Notes: generated from the letters alone by a model not told the origin. A stretch of DNA of 64,000 nucleotides from Nocardioides psychrotolerans (GCF_900113685.1 NZ_FOQG01000003.1:1-64000), one strand, 5' to 3'; shown: positions 7,817 to 16,133, counted from the stretch's first letter. Numbers and translations are program-made.

Positions 7817-8123
7817 CCTCACCCACCTCGCCCCAGCCGTCACCGTCGACCTGACGGCTCACGATCTTCGGGGTGGCGACGAGCGCCTGGCCCATCTCGC
7901 CGGTCGCCTTCTTGAAGTGCTCGCTGCTGACGTGGGGGCCGGCGCCGTCGTCGGTGAAGGCCTCGACGAGCACGAACTCGGCGGGGTTCTCGACACTGCG
8001 GGACCACTCGAAGAAGAGGTTGCCCGGCTCCTGACGCGTGGCCTCGGTGAAGTCGGCGACCAGGTCCAGCCACCGGTCGGTCCATGCGGGCGAGGTCTCG
8101 AACTTGACGACGATGAAGTACAT
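7803..8123 (-). CDS. ABM-domain protein, paralogue of the convergent neighbour
   Basis: The 106 residues follow the same plan as the preceding gene: FIVVKFETSPAWTDRW, DFTEATRQEPGNLFFEWSRS, EFVLVEAFTDDGA, HVSSEHFKKAT, and a shared C-terminal GWGEVGEVTV (SWSEMGELAV in the partner). Function should again be in small-molecule oxygenation or quinone chemistry. Because the two paralogues face each other and overlap by 14 bp at their 3' ends, they are unlikely to be a simple tandem duplication; an inverted duplication is needed. The start is the only ATG in phase with the conserved first strand. Confidence 0.8.
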   Translation of the reverse strand: MYFIVVKFETSPAWTDRWLDLVADFTEATRQEPGNLFFEWSRSVENPAEFVLVEAFTDDGAGPHVSSEHFKKATGEMGQALVATPKIVSRQVDGDGWGEVGEVTVG

Positions 8124-8158
8124 GCCGTCGAGCCTGCCACAGCAGTCCCCGAGCCGGC

Positions 8159-8551
8159 TCAGACGTTGGCTTCGGACCCGGCGGCCAGCGCCTCGCCGAG
8201 CGAGTCGAAACACGGGAAGACCTTGTCCATCGCCGTGAGCGACAACAGTCGGCCGACCTGCTTGCTGGGCGCGATCAGCCCGAAGGAGCCCTGGAGCACC
8301 CGCGCGTGCTTGCGGGTGGCGACGAGCGCGGCCAGCCCGGCGGAGTCCATGAACGACACGGCGCTGAGGTCGACCAGCACGTGGGAGCTGCCGTCGACGA
8401 TGAGGTCGCGCAGCTGCATGCGCAGCGCGCTGACGGAGGCCATGTCGACCTCGCCGCTGACCAGGGCGAGCTGGTGGTTGCCGTGCTGCTCGACGACGAC
8501 GACGACCCCGGGCACGCCCGGAGCCGCGGCGATCTCCTGCTCCACAGTCAC
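8159..8551 (-). CDS. STAS-domain anti-sigma factor antagonist
   Basis: A 130-residue SpoIIAA/RsbV-like protein: LVSGEVDMASVSAL then VDLSAVSFMDSAGLAALVATR, with the phosphorylatable Ser at residue 70 in the DSAGL motif. Such proteins bind anti-sigma kinases when unphosphorylated and so free a stress sigma factor. No anti-sigma kinase is adjacent; possible partners in the window are the sigma factor at 12.5 kb, the SpoIIE phosphatase at 34 kb and the ATPase-PAS protein at 42 kb, but this link is inference. It starts with an ATG and appears to be a single-gene unit. Confidence 0.9.
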   Translation of the reverse strand: MTVEQEIAAAPGVPGVVVVVEQHGNHQLALVSGEVDMASVSALRMQLRDLIVDGSSHVLVDLSAVSFMDSAGLAALVATRKHARVLQGSFGLIAPSKQVGRLLSLTAMDKVFPCFDSLGEALAAGSEANV

Positions 8552-8677
8552 CCCTCACTCGGTCCGGCAGGCACCGAGGTGCGTTTCCCGGGCATCGGCC
8601 CTTCGTTGCGAAGAATGTCAGACGATCCGGCCCCGGGGCGGGCAATCGTCCATGTTCCACCCGGTCGGGTGAGGAGG

Positions 8678-9667
8678 CTAGGTGGCCGCGAGGGCCACGC
8701 GCTGCGCGGCGACGATCGCCGCGAGCGCCGGCTTCGCGCCCCGGCTGAAGTAGGGGAAGCTCAGGAACCCGTGGGGCATGACGTGGAAGTCCTCGACGCG
8801 AGCGGACCCGCCGGCCGCCACGAGCGCCTCGGCGTAGGCCACCCCCGCGTCGTGCAGCGGGTCGAGACCGGCCACCACGACGACCGCCGGTGGCAGGCCG
8901 GAGAGGTCCGGTGCGTGCAGCGGCGAGAGCCGCCAGTCGGTCGAGTCGATGCTCTCGTCGAGGTAGTGGCCGCGGAAGATCTCCATGTCGGCGTTGCTGA
9001 GCACGATCCCGCGGGTGTTGGCGCGATAGGACTCGGTCTCGCGCAGCGCGTCGGTGAGGTCCGTCGCGGGATAGATCAGCGCCTGGTGGCGCACGAGCGG
9101 TCCACCCTGCTCGCGCGCCATGATCGCGACCACGGCCGCGAGGTTGCCACCGGCGCTGTCGCCCATCACCCCGATCCGCTCCGGGTCGCCGCCGAGCTCG
9201 TCGGCGTGGGCGACGGTCCAGACCAACGCGTCGTAGCAGTCCTCGACGGCCGCGGGGAAGCGGTGCGTCGGCGCGAGCCGGTAGTCGACCGAGACCACGA
9301 CCGCATCGAGGTCGTACGCGATCGTGCTGCAGGTCCAGTCGCACTGCCGGGCGCTGCCGAGCGCGAAGCCACCTCCGTGGAAGTTGACGACGACCGGCCG
9401 CGGACGTGCCGGCCGGTCGGGGGTGTAGACCCGCAGCGGCACCTCGCCGTGGGCCGCAGGGAACGAGCTCGTCGCGATCGTGACACCGGCGCGGGGACGG
9501 CCCAGGAAGAAGGACGCGACCACCGCGGCCGCTCCGGCGTCGGGGATCACGCTCGTCTGGGCGCGCTGCAGCGCCCGCTGGTCCATGTGCTCGATCGAGA
9601 ACGCCTTGTTGGACTTCATCAGCCGGTCGATCGCACGCACGCCGACCGGCAGCCGGGGCTGGGTCAC
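8678..9667 (-). CDS. Alpha/beta-hydrolase esterase of the hormone-sensitive lipase family
   Basis: This 329-residue serine esterase has the HSL oxyanion motif HGGGF at 97-101 and the nucleophile elbow GDSAGG with Ser171; the acid is expected in GLDPLHDAG (about 272) and the His in VMPHGF (about 303). It should hydrolyse short- to medium-chain carboxylic esters in the cytosol, no signal peptide being present. It lies 19 bp downstream of the small sigma-like gene in the same direction and 126 bp from the STAS gene. The natural substrate cannot be read from the sequence. Confidence 0.9.
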   Translation of the reverse strand: MTQPRLPVGVRAIDRLMKSNKAFSIEHMDQRALQRAQTSVIPDAGAAAVVASFFLGRPRAGVTIATSSFPAAHGEVPLRVYTPDRPARPRPVVVNFHGGGFALGSARQCDWTCSTIAYDLDAVVVSVDYRLAPTHRFPAAVEDCYDALVWTVAHADELGGDPERIGVMGDSAGGNLAAVVAIMAREQGGPLVRHQALIYPATDLTDALRETESYRANTRGIVLSNADMEIFRGHYLDESIDSTDWRLSPLHAPDLSGLPPAVVVVAGLDPLHDAGVAYAEALVAAGGSARVEDFHVMPHGFLSFPYFSRGAKPALAAIVAAQRVALAAT

Positions 9668-9686
9668 TGCGTGGCCGGTCGTGAGG

Positions 9687-9974
9687 TCATGCGCTCGATC
9701 GTGCCACCCCGTGCACGACCGCCATGACCCAGGCGAGACCGCTGCGGCTCGACGGGTCGAAGCGCGGCGCCGTACGCCACACCGTCAGGTAGGCCTCCTG
9801 CGTCACCCGCTCTGCCCGCGCCGGGTCGCCCACCAGACGACAGGCGAGCGCGAAGGCCCGGGCCGACGTCGCGTCGTAGAGCGCGGCGAAGGCCTGCTTG
9901 TCCTGGCAGGCCGTGCGTCGCAGCAGGGTCGTCACGTCGTGGGTCGACTGGCGTTCCTCCTGGCCTTCGTGCAC
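9687..9974 (-). CDS. Sigma-70 region-2-only protein (truncated ECF-like)
   Basis: The 95 residues hold a clear region 2 of SigK-like ECF sigma factors: FAALYDATSARAFALACRLV, DPARAERVTQEAYLTVWRTA, and FDPSSRSGLAWVMAVVHG. The chain stops right after helix 2.4, where ECF factors continue with a linker and the -35-binding region 4. No frameshifted region 4 is visible before the esterase gene, which starts 19 bp later. It may be a degenerate sigma factor, a -10-only binding regulator, or a decoy. The GTG start sits 4 bp after the acyltransferase stop, suggesting cotranscription. Confidence 0.7.
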   Translation of the reverse strand: MHEGQEERQSTHDVTTLLRRTACQDKQAFAALYDATSARAFALACRLVGDPARAERVTQEAYLTVWRTAPRFDPSSRSGLAWVMAVVHGVARSSA

Positions 9975-9978
9975 CCGA

Positions 9979-10671
9979 TCAGGGTGTCACGACCCCGGTG
10001 AGGTCATAGCGCTCGGCCAGCGGCGCCAGCACCGGTCGTACGTCGCCACCGGGCGTCACCCAGCCGACCGTCGGCTCGAAGCGACGCAGCACGCGGGCCG
10101 GTGCGCCGCCGACGATCGCCCGGTCCTCGACCACCCCGCGGACGACCGAGCCCGCCGCCACCACGACGTTCTCCCCGATCGTCGTGCCCGGCAGGATGAT
10201 CGCGCCGTGACCGATCCACGAGCCGGCGCCGATCATCACCGGCTGGTGCTCCCCGAGCTGGAGCCCGATCGGAGCCCCGAGCTCCTGGTAGCCGTGGCTG
10301 GCGTCGGACACGAACACGTCCTGGCCGAACCACACGTCGTCGCCGATCACGATCGACTCGTGGGCGGTCAGGCTGGTGCGCGCGCCGATGACGCACCGGT
10401 CGCCGATCACCAGCCCTCGCTCGGGCAGCACCGTCGCGGTGGGCCCGTAGCCCACCGACAGCGTCACCTGTCGTCCGATGAGGGTCCGCTCGCCCACGTG
10501 GATCGCCCGTGCGCCCATCAAGGTGGCCATGGGGAAGCCGATCGAGCTCCCGACCCCCAGGCTCCCGAAAGCGTCACCGGCCCGGGTGCCGGGCGAGATC
10601 TCCCCCGCCCGCTGCAGCCACGTCCACGCCGCCTGGACACCGGCGTTGATCCATCTCTCGGGTCGCTTCAC
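9979..10671 (-). CDS. Left-handed beta-helix (hexapeptide repeat) acyltransferase
   Basis: The 230-residue protein shows hexapeptide-repeat spacing over residues 65-185 (for example IGRQVTLSVG, IGDRCVIGARTSLTAHESIVIGDDVWFG, IGAGSWIGHGAIILPGTTIGENVVVAAGSVV) and ends the coil with the typical IVGGAPARVLRRF. Members are trimeric cytosolic acetyl- or acyl-CoA transferases for sugars or small molecules, of the maltose/galactoside acetyltransferase kind. The catalytic His is probably in SDASHGYQ near residue 122. The start ATG is 144 bp from the divergent ABC-F start, with the inverted repeat between. Substrate unknown; surface polysaccharide modification is a guess. Confidence 0.85.
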   Translation of the reverse strand: MKRPERWINAGVQAAWTWLQRAGEISPGTRAGDAFGSLGVGSSIGFPMATLMGARAIHVGERTLIGRQVTLSVGYGPTATVLPERGLVIGDRCVIGARTSLTAHESIVIGDDVWFGQDVFVSDASHGYQELGAPIGLQLGEHQPVMIGAGSWIGHGAIILPGTTIGENVVVAAGSVVRGVVEDRAIVGGAPARVLRRFEPTVGWVTPGGDVRPVLAPLAERYDLTGVVTP

Positions 10672-10716
10672 GGCCCGAGAGTAGTGGTCCCCGAGTGACC
10701 GTGGTCACCCTCAATT

Positions 10717-10778
10717 GCCGAGTCGGCGCAATGTTGCAGCGCGGCGGCCCGTTCACTGCAACATTGCGCCGACTCGGC
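10717..10778. repeat. Perfect 23-bp inverted repeat with 16-nt spacer
   Basis: Bases 10717-10739 are the exact reverse complement of 10756-10778 (arm core CAACATTGCGCCGACTCGGC). The spacer is 10740-10755. The element sits between two divergent genes, so a terminator role is unlikely; a regulator site or a mobile palindromic repeat is more likely. A third half-copy is at 324-343. Confidence 0.9.
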
Positions 10779-10814
10779 GGTTTGTGGGGCGGGGCGGCCC
10801 CCTACGATCGAGGG

Positions 10815-12452
10815 GTGAGTGCCACCCTGGTCGCCAAGGGCCTGTCCGGGGGACACGCCCACCGCACGCTGTTCGAGGGGCTCGACCTGACGGTCGCCCC
10901 GGGCGACGTCGTCGGGGTGGTCGGTGCCAACGGAGCCGGCAAGACGACTCTGCTGCGGCTCCTCGCCGGGCAGGACACCCCGTTGGCAGGCACGGTCTCG
11001 ACCGCCCCGTCCGACGCCTTCGTCGGCTGGCTCCCGCAGGAGCACGAGCGCGTGCCCGGTGAGACCGTCGGCGCCTACCTCGCCCGTCGTACGGGTGCGG
11101 CGGAGGCGGCCGGGACGATGGAGGCCACGGCGGCCGCGCTGGGCTCGGGCGCCCCCGGCGCCGACGACGCCTACGCCGCGGCGCTCGACCACTGGCTGGC
11201 CAGCGGCGCGCCCGACCTGGAGGACCGCGTCCCCGGCGTGCTCGGCGACCTGCGGCTCGACGTCGGGGCCGACGCGCTGATGACCTCGCTCTCGGGCGGG
11301 CAGGCGGCTCGTGCGGGGCTGGCGGCGCTGCTGCTCAGCCGCTTCGACGTGGTGCTGCTCGACGAGCCGACCAACGACCTCGACCTCGACGGCCTGGAGC
11401 GGCTCGAGTCGCTCGTGACCGGGATGCGCAACGGGATCGTGCTGGTCTCCCACGACCGCGAGTTCCTCGCGCGCTGCGTCACGCGGGTGGTCGAGCTCGA
11501 CCTCGCGCAGCAGCAGGTGCGGGTCTACGACGGCGGCTACGACGCGTTCCTCGAGGAGCGTGCCGTCGTGCGGCGTCATGCGCGCGAGGCCTACGAGCAG
11601 TTCGCCGACACCAAGGCCGACCTGGTCTCCCGGGCCCGGACGCAGCGCGAGTGGAGCTCGCAGGGCGTGCGCAACGCGATGAAGAAGAGCCCCGACAATG
11701 ACAAGATCCGTCGGCGGGCGCAGAGCGAGTCGTCGGAGAAGCAGGGCCAGAAGGTGCGCCAGATGGAGTCGCGGATCGCCCGGCTCGACGAGGTCGAGGA
11801 GCCGCGCAAGGAGTGGGAGCTGCGCTTCGCGATCGCGCCGGCGACCCGATCGAGCACCGTCGTCGCGACGTTGGACCAGGTGACGCTGCAGCGCGGCGAC
11901 TTCACCTTCGGGCCGGTCTCGGTCCAGGTCAACGCGGGCGACCGGATCGGCATCACCGGGCCCAACGGCGCCGGCAAGACCACCCTGCTGCGGCTGCTGC
12001 TCGGCCACGAGGTGCCGGACGGCGGGCGCGCCTCGCACGGTGCGTCGCTGGCCGTCGGCGAGATCGACCAGGCGCGCGGCGCGCTGGCCGAGGACAGCAC
12101 CCTGGGCGATGCCTTCGAGGCCGCCGTGCCCGACCAGTCACCGGCCGAGCTGCGCACCCTGCTGGCGAAGTTCGGCCTCAAGGCCGACCAGGTGGGCAAC
12201 CTCGTGGGGCGTCTCTCCCCCGGCGAGCGCACTCGCGCCGCGATGGCGCTGCTGCAGGCGCGCGCCGTCAACGTGCTCGTGCTCGACGAGCCCACCAACC
12301 ACCTCGACCTGCCCGCGATCGAGCAGCTCGAGCAGGCGCTCGACGCCTACGACGGCGCGCTGCTGCTGGTCTCCCACGACCGGCGCCTGCTCGACAACGT
12401 CCACCTCGACCAGCGTTGGCGGGTCGAGGACGGGCGCCTCTCGGCCGACTGA
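10815..12452 (+). CDS. ABC-F family ATPase
   Basis: The 545-residue protein has two ABC ATPase cassettes and no membrane segments. Cassette 1 has Walker A GANGAGKTT (about residue 38), signature LSGGQ (about 160) and Walker B VVLLDEPTNDL; cassette 2 has GPNGAGKTT (about 382), LSPGE signature variant and VLVLDEPTNHL. The linker between them is basic and helical (about 250-330), as in ABC-F factors that act on the ribosome, relieving stalling or protecting it from antibiotics. I use GTG 10815, since the cassette begins at once and upstream codons run into the inverted repeat. It is like the general ABC-F group of actinobacteria; a drug-resistance role is not shown. Confidence 0.9.
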   Translation: MSATLVAKGLSGGHAHRTLFEGLDLTVAPGDVVGVVGANGAGKTTLLRLLAGQDTPLAGTVSTAPSDAFVGWLPQEHERVPGETVGAYLARRTGAAEAAGTMEATAAALGSGAPGADDAYAAALDHWLASGAPDLEDRVPGVLGDLRLDVGADALMTSLSGGQAARAGLAALLLSRFDVVLLDEPTNDLDLDGLERLESLVTGMRNGIVLVSHDREFLARCVTRVVELDLAQQQVRVYDGGYDAFLEERAVVRRHAREAYEQFADTKADLVSRARTQREWSSQGVRNAMKKSPDNDKIRRRAQSESSEKQGQKVRQMESRIARLDEVEEPRKEWELRFAIAPATRSSTVVATLDQVTLQRGDFTFGPVSVQVNAGDRIGITGPNGAGKTTLLRLLLGHEVPDGGRASHGASLAVGEIDQARGALAEDSTLGDAFEAAVPDQSPAELRTLLAKFGLKADQVGNLVGRLSPGERTRAAMALLQARAVNVLVLDEPTNHLDLPAIEQLEQALDAYDGALLLVSHDRRLLDNVHLDQRWRVEDGRLSAD

Positions 12453-12461
12453 GCGAGGAGC

Positions 12462-13250
12462 TCAGGCCGCGGCGGGGGTCAGGTCCAGCCCCGCCCGCTC
12501 CCGCATCTTCGTCAGGATCCGCACCAGCAGCCGCGAGACCTGCGCCTGGGTGATGTCCAGGTGCTCGGCGACCTCGCGCTGGAGCCACCCCTCGGCATAG
12601 ACCAGCTGGACGATGACCCGCTCCCGCTCGTCGAGGACGCGCAGCAGTGGGCCGAGGGTCACCCGGGCCTCGAGGGAGTCCATCGCCCCCTCGCTGCCGG
12701 GGTCGGCCATCTCGAGGTGGGGCTGGTCACCCGTGGTGCGGTCGAGAGAGTCCGGCGAGAAGCAACCCGAGGCGCCGAGCGCCTCGCGCAGGTCCTCGAC
12801 CCCGACCTCGAGCCGTGCGGCCAGGTCGTGGTCACCCAGCGGCAGCTCGTCCTCGCGAGTCGAGGATCGCAGGGCCAGCGCTCGAGCGCGCAGCTCCTGC
12901 ACCCGACGGGGCGGGCGCACCATCCAGCCGTGGTCGCGGAAGTAGCGCTTGATCTCCCCGCTCATCGTCGGCACGGCGAAAGCCAGGAAGTCACGGTCGT
13001 GCCCGGCGTCGAAGCGGCGGACGGCACGCACCAGGGCCAGGCAGGCCACCTGCTGGAGGTCCTCGTCGGCGATGCCGCGACCACGGTAGCGACGCGCCAC
13101 GGCGCAGGCCACCCCCGTGTTCAGGACCACGACCTCGTCGAGGCACTGGTCACGCCGCCGCCCGCTCAGGACCGCGGCCTCAGCGAAGAGACGGCTGGTC
13201 TCGGCCCGACGCACGTCGTGGGTGACACCGGGCTGCGCAAGAAGGTCCAT
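12462..13250 (-). CDS. SigB/SigF/SigG-type alternative sigma factor
   Basis: The 262-residue sigma factor has region 2 with VLNTGVACAVARRYRGRG and DLQQVACLALVRAVRRFD, the FLAFAVPTMSGEIKRYFRD segment typical of the B/F/G group, region 3 (VQELRARALAL..., LAARLEV), and region 4 with LDERERVIVQLVY and a helix-turn-helix EVAEHLDITQAQVSRLL. It would direct general-stress promoters (GTTT/GGTT and GGGTA-like boxes). ATG 13250 has GGTGAGAG 9 nt upstream, and starts in phase further upstream would lie in the promoter-proximal direct repeat. No anti-sigma gene is adjacent, which is unusual. It is convergent with the ABC-F gene. Confidence 0.9.
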   Translation of the reverse strand: MDLLAQPGVTHDVRRAETSRLFAEAAVLSGRRRDQCLDEVVVLNTGVACAVARRYRGRGIADEDLQQVACLALVRAVRRFDAGHDRDFLAFAVPTMSGEIKRYFRDHGWMVRPPRRVQELRARALALRSSTREDELPLGDHDLAARLEVGVEDLREALGASGCFSPDSLDRTTGDQPHLEMADPGSEGAMDSLEARVTLGPLLRVLDERERVIVQLVYAEGWLQREVAEHLDITQAQVSRLLVRILTKMRERAGLDLTPAAA

Positions 13251-13295
13251 GCACCATCTCTCACCGCGCAGGCCCTGTCCGAAACGCTGCCGACC

Positions 13296-13338
13296 GAGAA
13301 CCACCATTCGGGGTGAAGAGAACCACCATTCGGGGTGA
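13296..13338. repeat. Direct repeat of 21 nt, period 22, upstream of the sigma gene
   Basis: GAGAACCACCATTCGGGGTG plus one A occurs at 13296-13316 and again at 13318-13338, identical in all 21 bases. The pair lies 46-88 bp upstream of the sigma-factor start codon and ends 3 bp before the YihY stop. The spacing of two helical turns suits two bound dimers. Confidence 0.85.
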
Positions 13339-13340
13339 GG

Positions 13341-14438
13341 TCAGTCCTGCTGGGAGGAACGATCACGCGTGAGACGCAGCTCGCGCCCCCGTCGTACGTC
13401 GTCGGCCTCCTTCGCCTCCGCCTTCTCGATGCCGTGGGTGTCGCGCGGCGGGAGCTGCAGGGTCTCCTCGGCAACGATCCCGGAGGCGAGCTCGCGCCCA
13501 CGCTCGAGCTCCGCGTCGAGCTCGGCCCCGAAGAGCAGGGCCAGGTTGGTCAGCCACAGCCACAACAGGAAGGCGATGACGCCGCCGAGCGTCCCGTAGG
13601 TCTTGTCGTAGGAGGAGAAGTTGGCGACGTAGAAGCCGAAGCCGGCCGACAGGACCACCCACGTGAGGATCGCGAGCACCGCACCCACGCTGACCCAGCG
13701 GAAGCGCGGCTGCTTGACGTTGGGCGTCGCGTAGTAGAGCAGAGCCACCACGACGACCACGACACCCAGCAGGACCGGCCACTTCACGATCGAGAAGACC
13801 GTCAGGAAGGTCGAGCCGAGGCCGAGCTCCTGACCGACCGAGTCGGCGACCGGTCCGGTGAGGACCAGTCCCAGCAAGGTGATCGCCACGAGCACGAGCA
13901 GGACCAGGGTGAGCAGCAGCATGGCGGGGCGAAGCTTCCAGAACGGCCGGCCTTCGGGGATCTCGTAGACCCGGTTCATCGCGCGACCGAAGGCGCCGAC
14001 GTAGCCGCTCGCCGACCAGAGCGCCCCCAGCAGACCCAGCACCAGCGCGAGGCCAGCGCCCTGCGAGCGGCTCAGGTCCAGCAACGGCTCTCGCACGGTG
14101 TCGACCATGGAGGCGCCACCCAGGTCGTCGACGATGCCGAGCAGCGTCTCCACCGCCGAGGTGCCCTGACCGACCAGGCCGAGCAACGACGTCAGCGCGA
14201 TGACGGCCGGGAAGAGCGCCAGCACGGCGTAGTAGGTGAGCGCCGCTGCCAGGTCCGTGCACTGGTCCCCGGAGAACTCCCGCACCGTCTTTCGCGCGAC
14301 GTAGCGCCACGAGTGCTTGTCCAGGTCGCTCGGCGAGTCGACCTTGCCCGCGTCCGGGTCGGCGTCCTCGGGCGGCCGCAACACCTGGTCGTCGGTGGGG
14401 CTCGGGGTCGGGTGTGTCGGGAGATGGATCATGCGCAC
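13341..14438 (-). CDS. YihY/virulence factor BrkB family membrane protein
   Basis: The 365-residue protein has a charged N-terminus (1-60) and six membrane segments from about residue 62 to 310, with family hallmarks LAAALTYYAVLALFPAVIA, SASGYVGAFGRAMNRVYEI, and KTYGTLGGVIAFLLWLWLTN near the end, followed by a charged cytoplasmic tail. YihY/BrkB proteins are found widely; their function is unresolved despite the old name RNase BN. It is divergent from the redox operon at 14521 and lies just upstream of the sigma-factor gene in the same direction, 90 bp apart, so partial readthrough is possible. Confidence 0.9.
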   Translation of the reverse strand: MRMIHLPTHPTPSPTDDQVLRPPEDADPDAGKVDSPSDLDKHSWRYVARKTVREFSGDQCTDLAAALTYYAVLALFPAVIALTSLLGLVGQGTSAVETLLGIVDDLGGASMVDTVREPLLDLSRSQGAGLALVLGLLGALWSASGYVGAFGRAMNRVYEIPEGRPFWKLRPAMLLLTLVLLVLVAITLLGLVLTGPVADSVGQELGLGSTFLTVFSIVKWPVLLGVVVVVVALLYYATPNVKQPRFRWVSVGAVLAILTWVVLSAGFGFYVANFSSYDKTYGTLGGVIAFLLWLWLTNLALLFGAELDAELERGRELASGIVAEETLQLPPRDTHGIEKAEAKEADDVRRGRELRLTRDRSSQQD

Positions 14439-14520
14439 CAGTACCCCGACTCCTCACACCGGATGTCCCCTGGTCCGAGGGGGTACCGGCAGCCATCCAC
14501 GGTTCGACGAGAGGAACACC

Positions 14521-15702
14521 ATGAAGGCAGTGACCTGGCAGGGGCCCCAAGACATGCGCGTCACGGACGTGCCGGACGCGGCGATCATCGATCCCACGGA
14601 TGCCGTCATCCGCGTGACCACGACCGGGCTGTGCGGCTCCGACCTGCACCTCTACGACCCGCTGGCGCCGTTCATGACCCCCGGCGACATCGTCGGGCAC
14701 GAGCCGATGGGGATCGTCGAGGAGGTCGGCCCTGGGGTGCGGGACCTGAAGGTCGGCGACCGGGTCGTCGTGCCGTTCAACATCAGCTGCGGCTCGTGCT
14801 GGACGTGCGACCGCGGCCTGCACAGCCAGTGCGAGACCACGCAGAACCGCGACCAGGGCACCGGCGCGAGCCTGCTGGGCTACAGCTCGCTCTACGGCGC
14901 CGTGCCCGGCGGCCAGGCCGAGTTCCTGCGCGTGCAGTTCGCCGACTTCCTGCCCATCAAGGTGCCCGAGGGACCCGTCGACGACCGCTTCGTCCTGCTC
15001 TCCGACGTCATCCCCACCGCCTGGCAGGCCGTGCGCTACGCGGACGTCCCTGCGGACGGGACCCTGCTCATCATGGGTGCGGGCCCGATCGGCGACATGG
15101 CGGCGCGCATCGCCCTGCGTGACGGCAACCGCGTGATCGTGGCCGACAGGGTTCCCGAGCGCCTCGCCCGCGTCGGCGCCCTCGGCGCGGACACGATCGA
15201 CATCGACGCCGTCGACGACCTCGCGGCCGAGGTGCGCGACCGGACATCGGGTCGCGGCGCCGACTCCGTGATCGACGCCGTGGGCATGGAGGCCCACGGC
15301 AACCCGGTCGGCGAAAAGATCATCAAGGCGGTCGGTCTGCTGCCCGATGCGCTCGCCGCTCCGATGATGAAGAGGGTCGGCTTCGACCGCACCGCAGCAC
15401 TGCACGCCTCGTTCGAGTGCGTACGCCGTGGCGGCACCGTGTCCGTCTCCGGCGTCTACGGCGGGGCGACCGAGCCGATGCCGATGATGGCGATGTTCGA
15501 CAAGCAGATCCAGCTGCGCATGGGCCAGGCCAACGTGCGCCGGTGGAGCGACGACATCCTGCCGCTGCTGCTCGACGACAGCGACCCGCTCGGCACGGAG
15601 TCCTTCGTGACGCACCGTCTGCCCCTGGCGGACGCCCCCGAGGCCTACCGCAAGTTCCGCGACAAGGAGGACGGCATGATCAAGGTCGTGTTCACGCCAT
15701 GA
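14521..15702 (+). CDS. Zinc-dependent dehydrogenase, formaldehyde-dehydrogenase-like
   Basis: A 393-residue medium-chain dehydrogenase of the glutathione-independent formaldehyde dehydrogenase-like subgroup: GLCGSDLHLY (Cys about 38), GHEPMG (about 60), a structural zinc lobe CGSCWTCDRGLHSQC, a Rossmann GAGPIGDMA near 184 followed by ADRVPER, and the subgroup-specific insert around residues 255-300 that mentions VGMEAHG. The extra length over ordinary ADH fits that group. ATG 14521 has AGAGGAA upstream. It opens a tight operon whose four genes overlap by 1-4 nt. Substrate unknown; aldehydes or polyols are possible. Confidence 0.85.
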   Translation: MKAVTWQGPQDMRVTDVPDAAIIDPTDAVIRVTTTGLCGSDLHLYDPLAPFMTPGDIVGHEPMGIVEEVGPGVRDLKVGDRVVVPFNISCGSCWTCDRGLHSQCETTQNRDQGTGASLLGYSSLYGAVPGGQAEFLRVQFADFLPIKVPEGPVDDRFVLLSDVIPTAWQAVRYADVPADGTLLIMGAGPIGDMAARIALRDGNRVIVADRVPERLARVGALGADTIDIDAVDDLAAEVRDRTSGRGADSVIDAVGMEAHGNPVGEKIIKAVGLLPDALAAPMMKRVGFDRTAALHASFECVRRGGTVSVSGVYGGATEPMPMMAMFDKQIQLRMGQANVRRWSDDILPLLLDDSDPLGTESFVTHRLPLADAPEAYRKFRDKEDGMIKVVFTP

Positions 15703-16133
15703 GCCGCAACACCCGGATCGTCAGCGCCACCTCCGAGCAGGTCTGGGAAGTGCTCTCCGACGGCTGGCTTTACCCCCTGTGGGTCGTGGGCGCCTCGCGC
15801 ATGCGCGACGTCGACGACACGTGGCCCGCCGTGGGCTCCCGACTGCACCACTCGGTCGGCGCGTGGCCCGCCCTGATCGACGACAACACCGAGGTGCTCG
15901 AGGTGCGCCCCGGGTCGCTGCTGCGGCTCCGGGCCCGCGCCTGGCCCGCGGGGGAGGCCGAGGTGGTGATCCACACGGAGGCTGCCGCAGACGGCACCGC
16001 GATCACCATCGAGGAGGACGCGGTGGCGGGCCCGGGCGCGCTGGTCCCCTCGTTCCTGCGCCAACCGCCTCTGGCCTGGCGCAACGTGGAGACGCTGCGA
16101 CGCCTCGCCTTCGTCGTGGAGCGACGCCCGTGA
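15699..16133 (+). CDS. SRPBCC-family (START-like) ligand-binding protein
   Basis: The 144-residue protein has the polyketide cyclase/SRPBCC layout: a first strand RIVSATSEQVWEVLSDGWLYPLW, strands around VGSRLHHSVGAWPALIDD and EVLEVRPGSLLRLRARAWP, and a C-terminal helix WRNVETLRRLAFVVE. Such cavities bind hydrophobic ligands; some members are cyclases, others only carriers. Overlap with the dehydrogenase by ATGA and with the SDR by GTGA shows translational coupling. In this operon it could present a lipid-like substrate to the redox enzymes, which is inference. Confidence 0.8.
   Translation: MSRNTRIVSATSEQVWEVLSDGWLYPLWVVGASRMRDVDDTWPAVGSRLHHSVGAWPALIDDNTEVLEVRPGSLLRLRARAWPAGEAEVVIHTEAAADGTAITIEEDAVAGPGALVPSFLRQPPLAWRNVETLRRLAFVVERRP

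Noticed and set aside
10717..10778. Intrinsic terminator
   Set aside because: The hairpin lies between two divergent start regions, where no transcript needs to end; a repeat or operator fits better.
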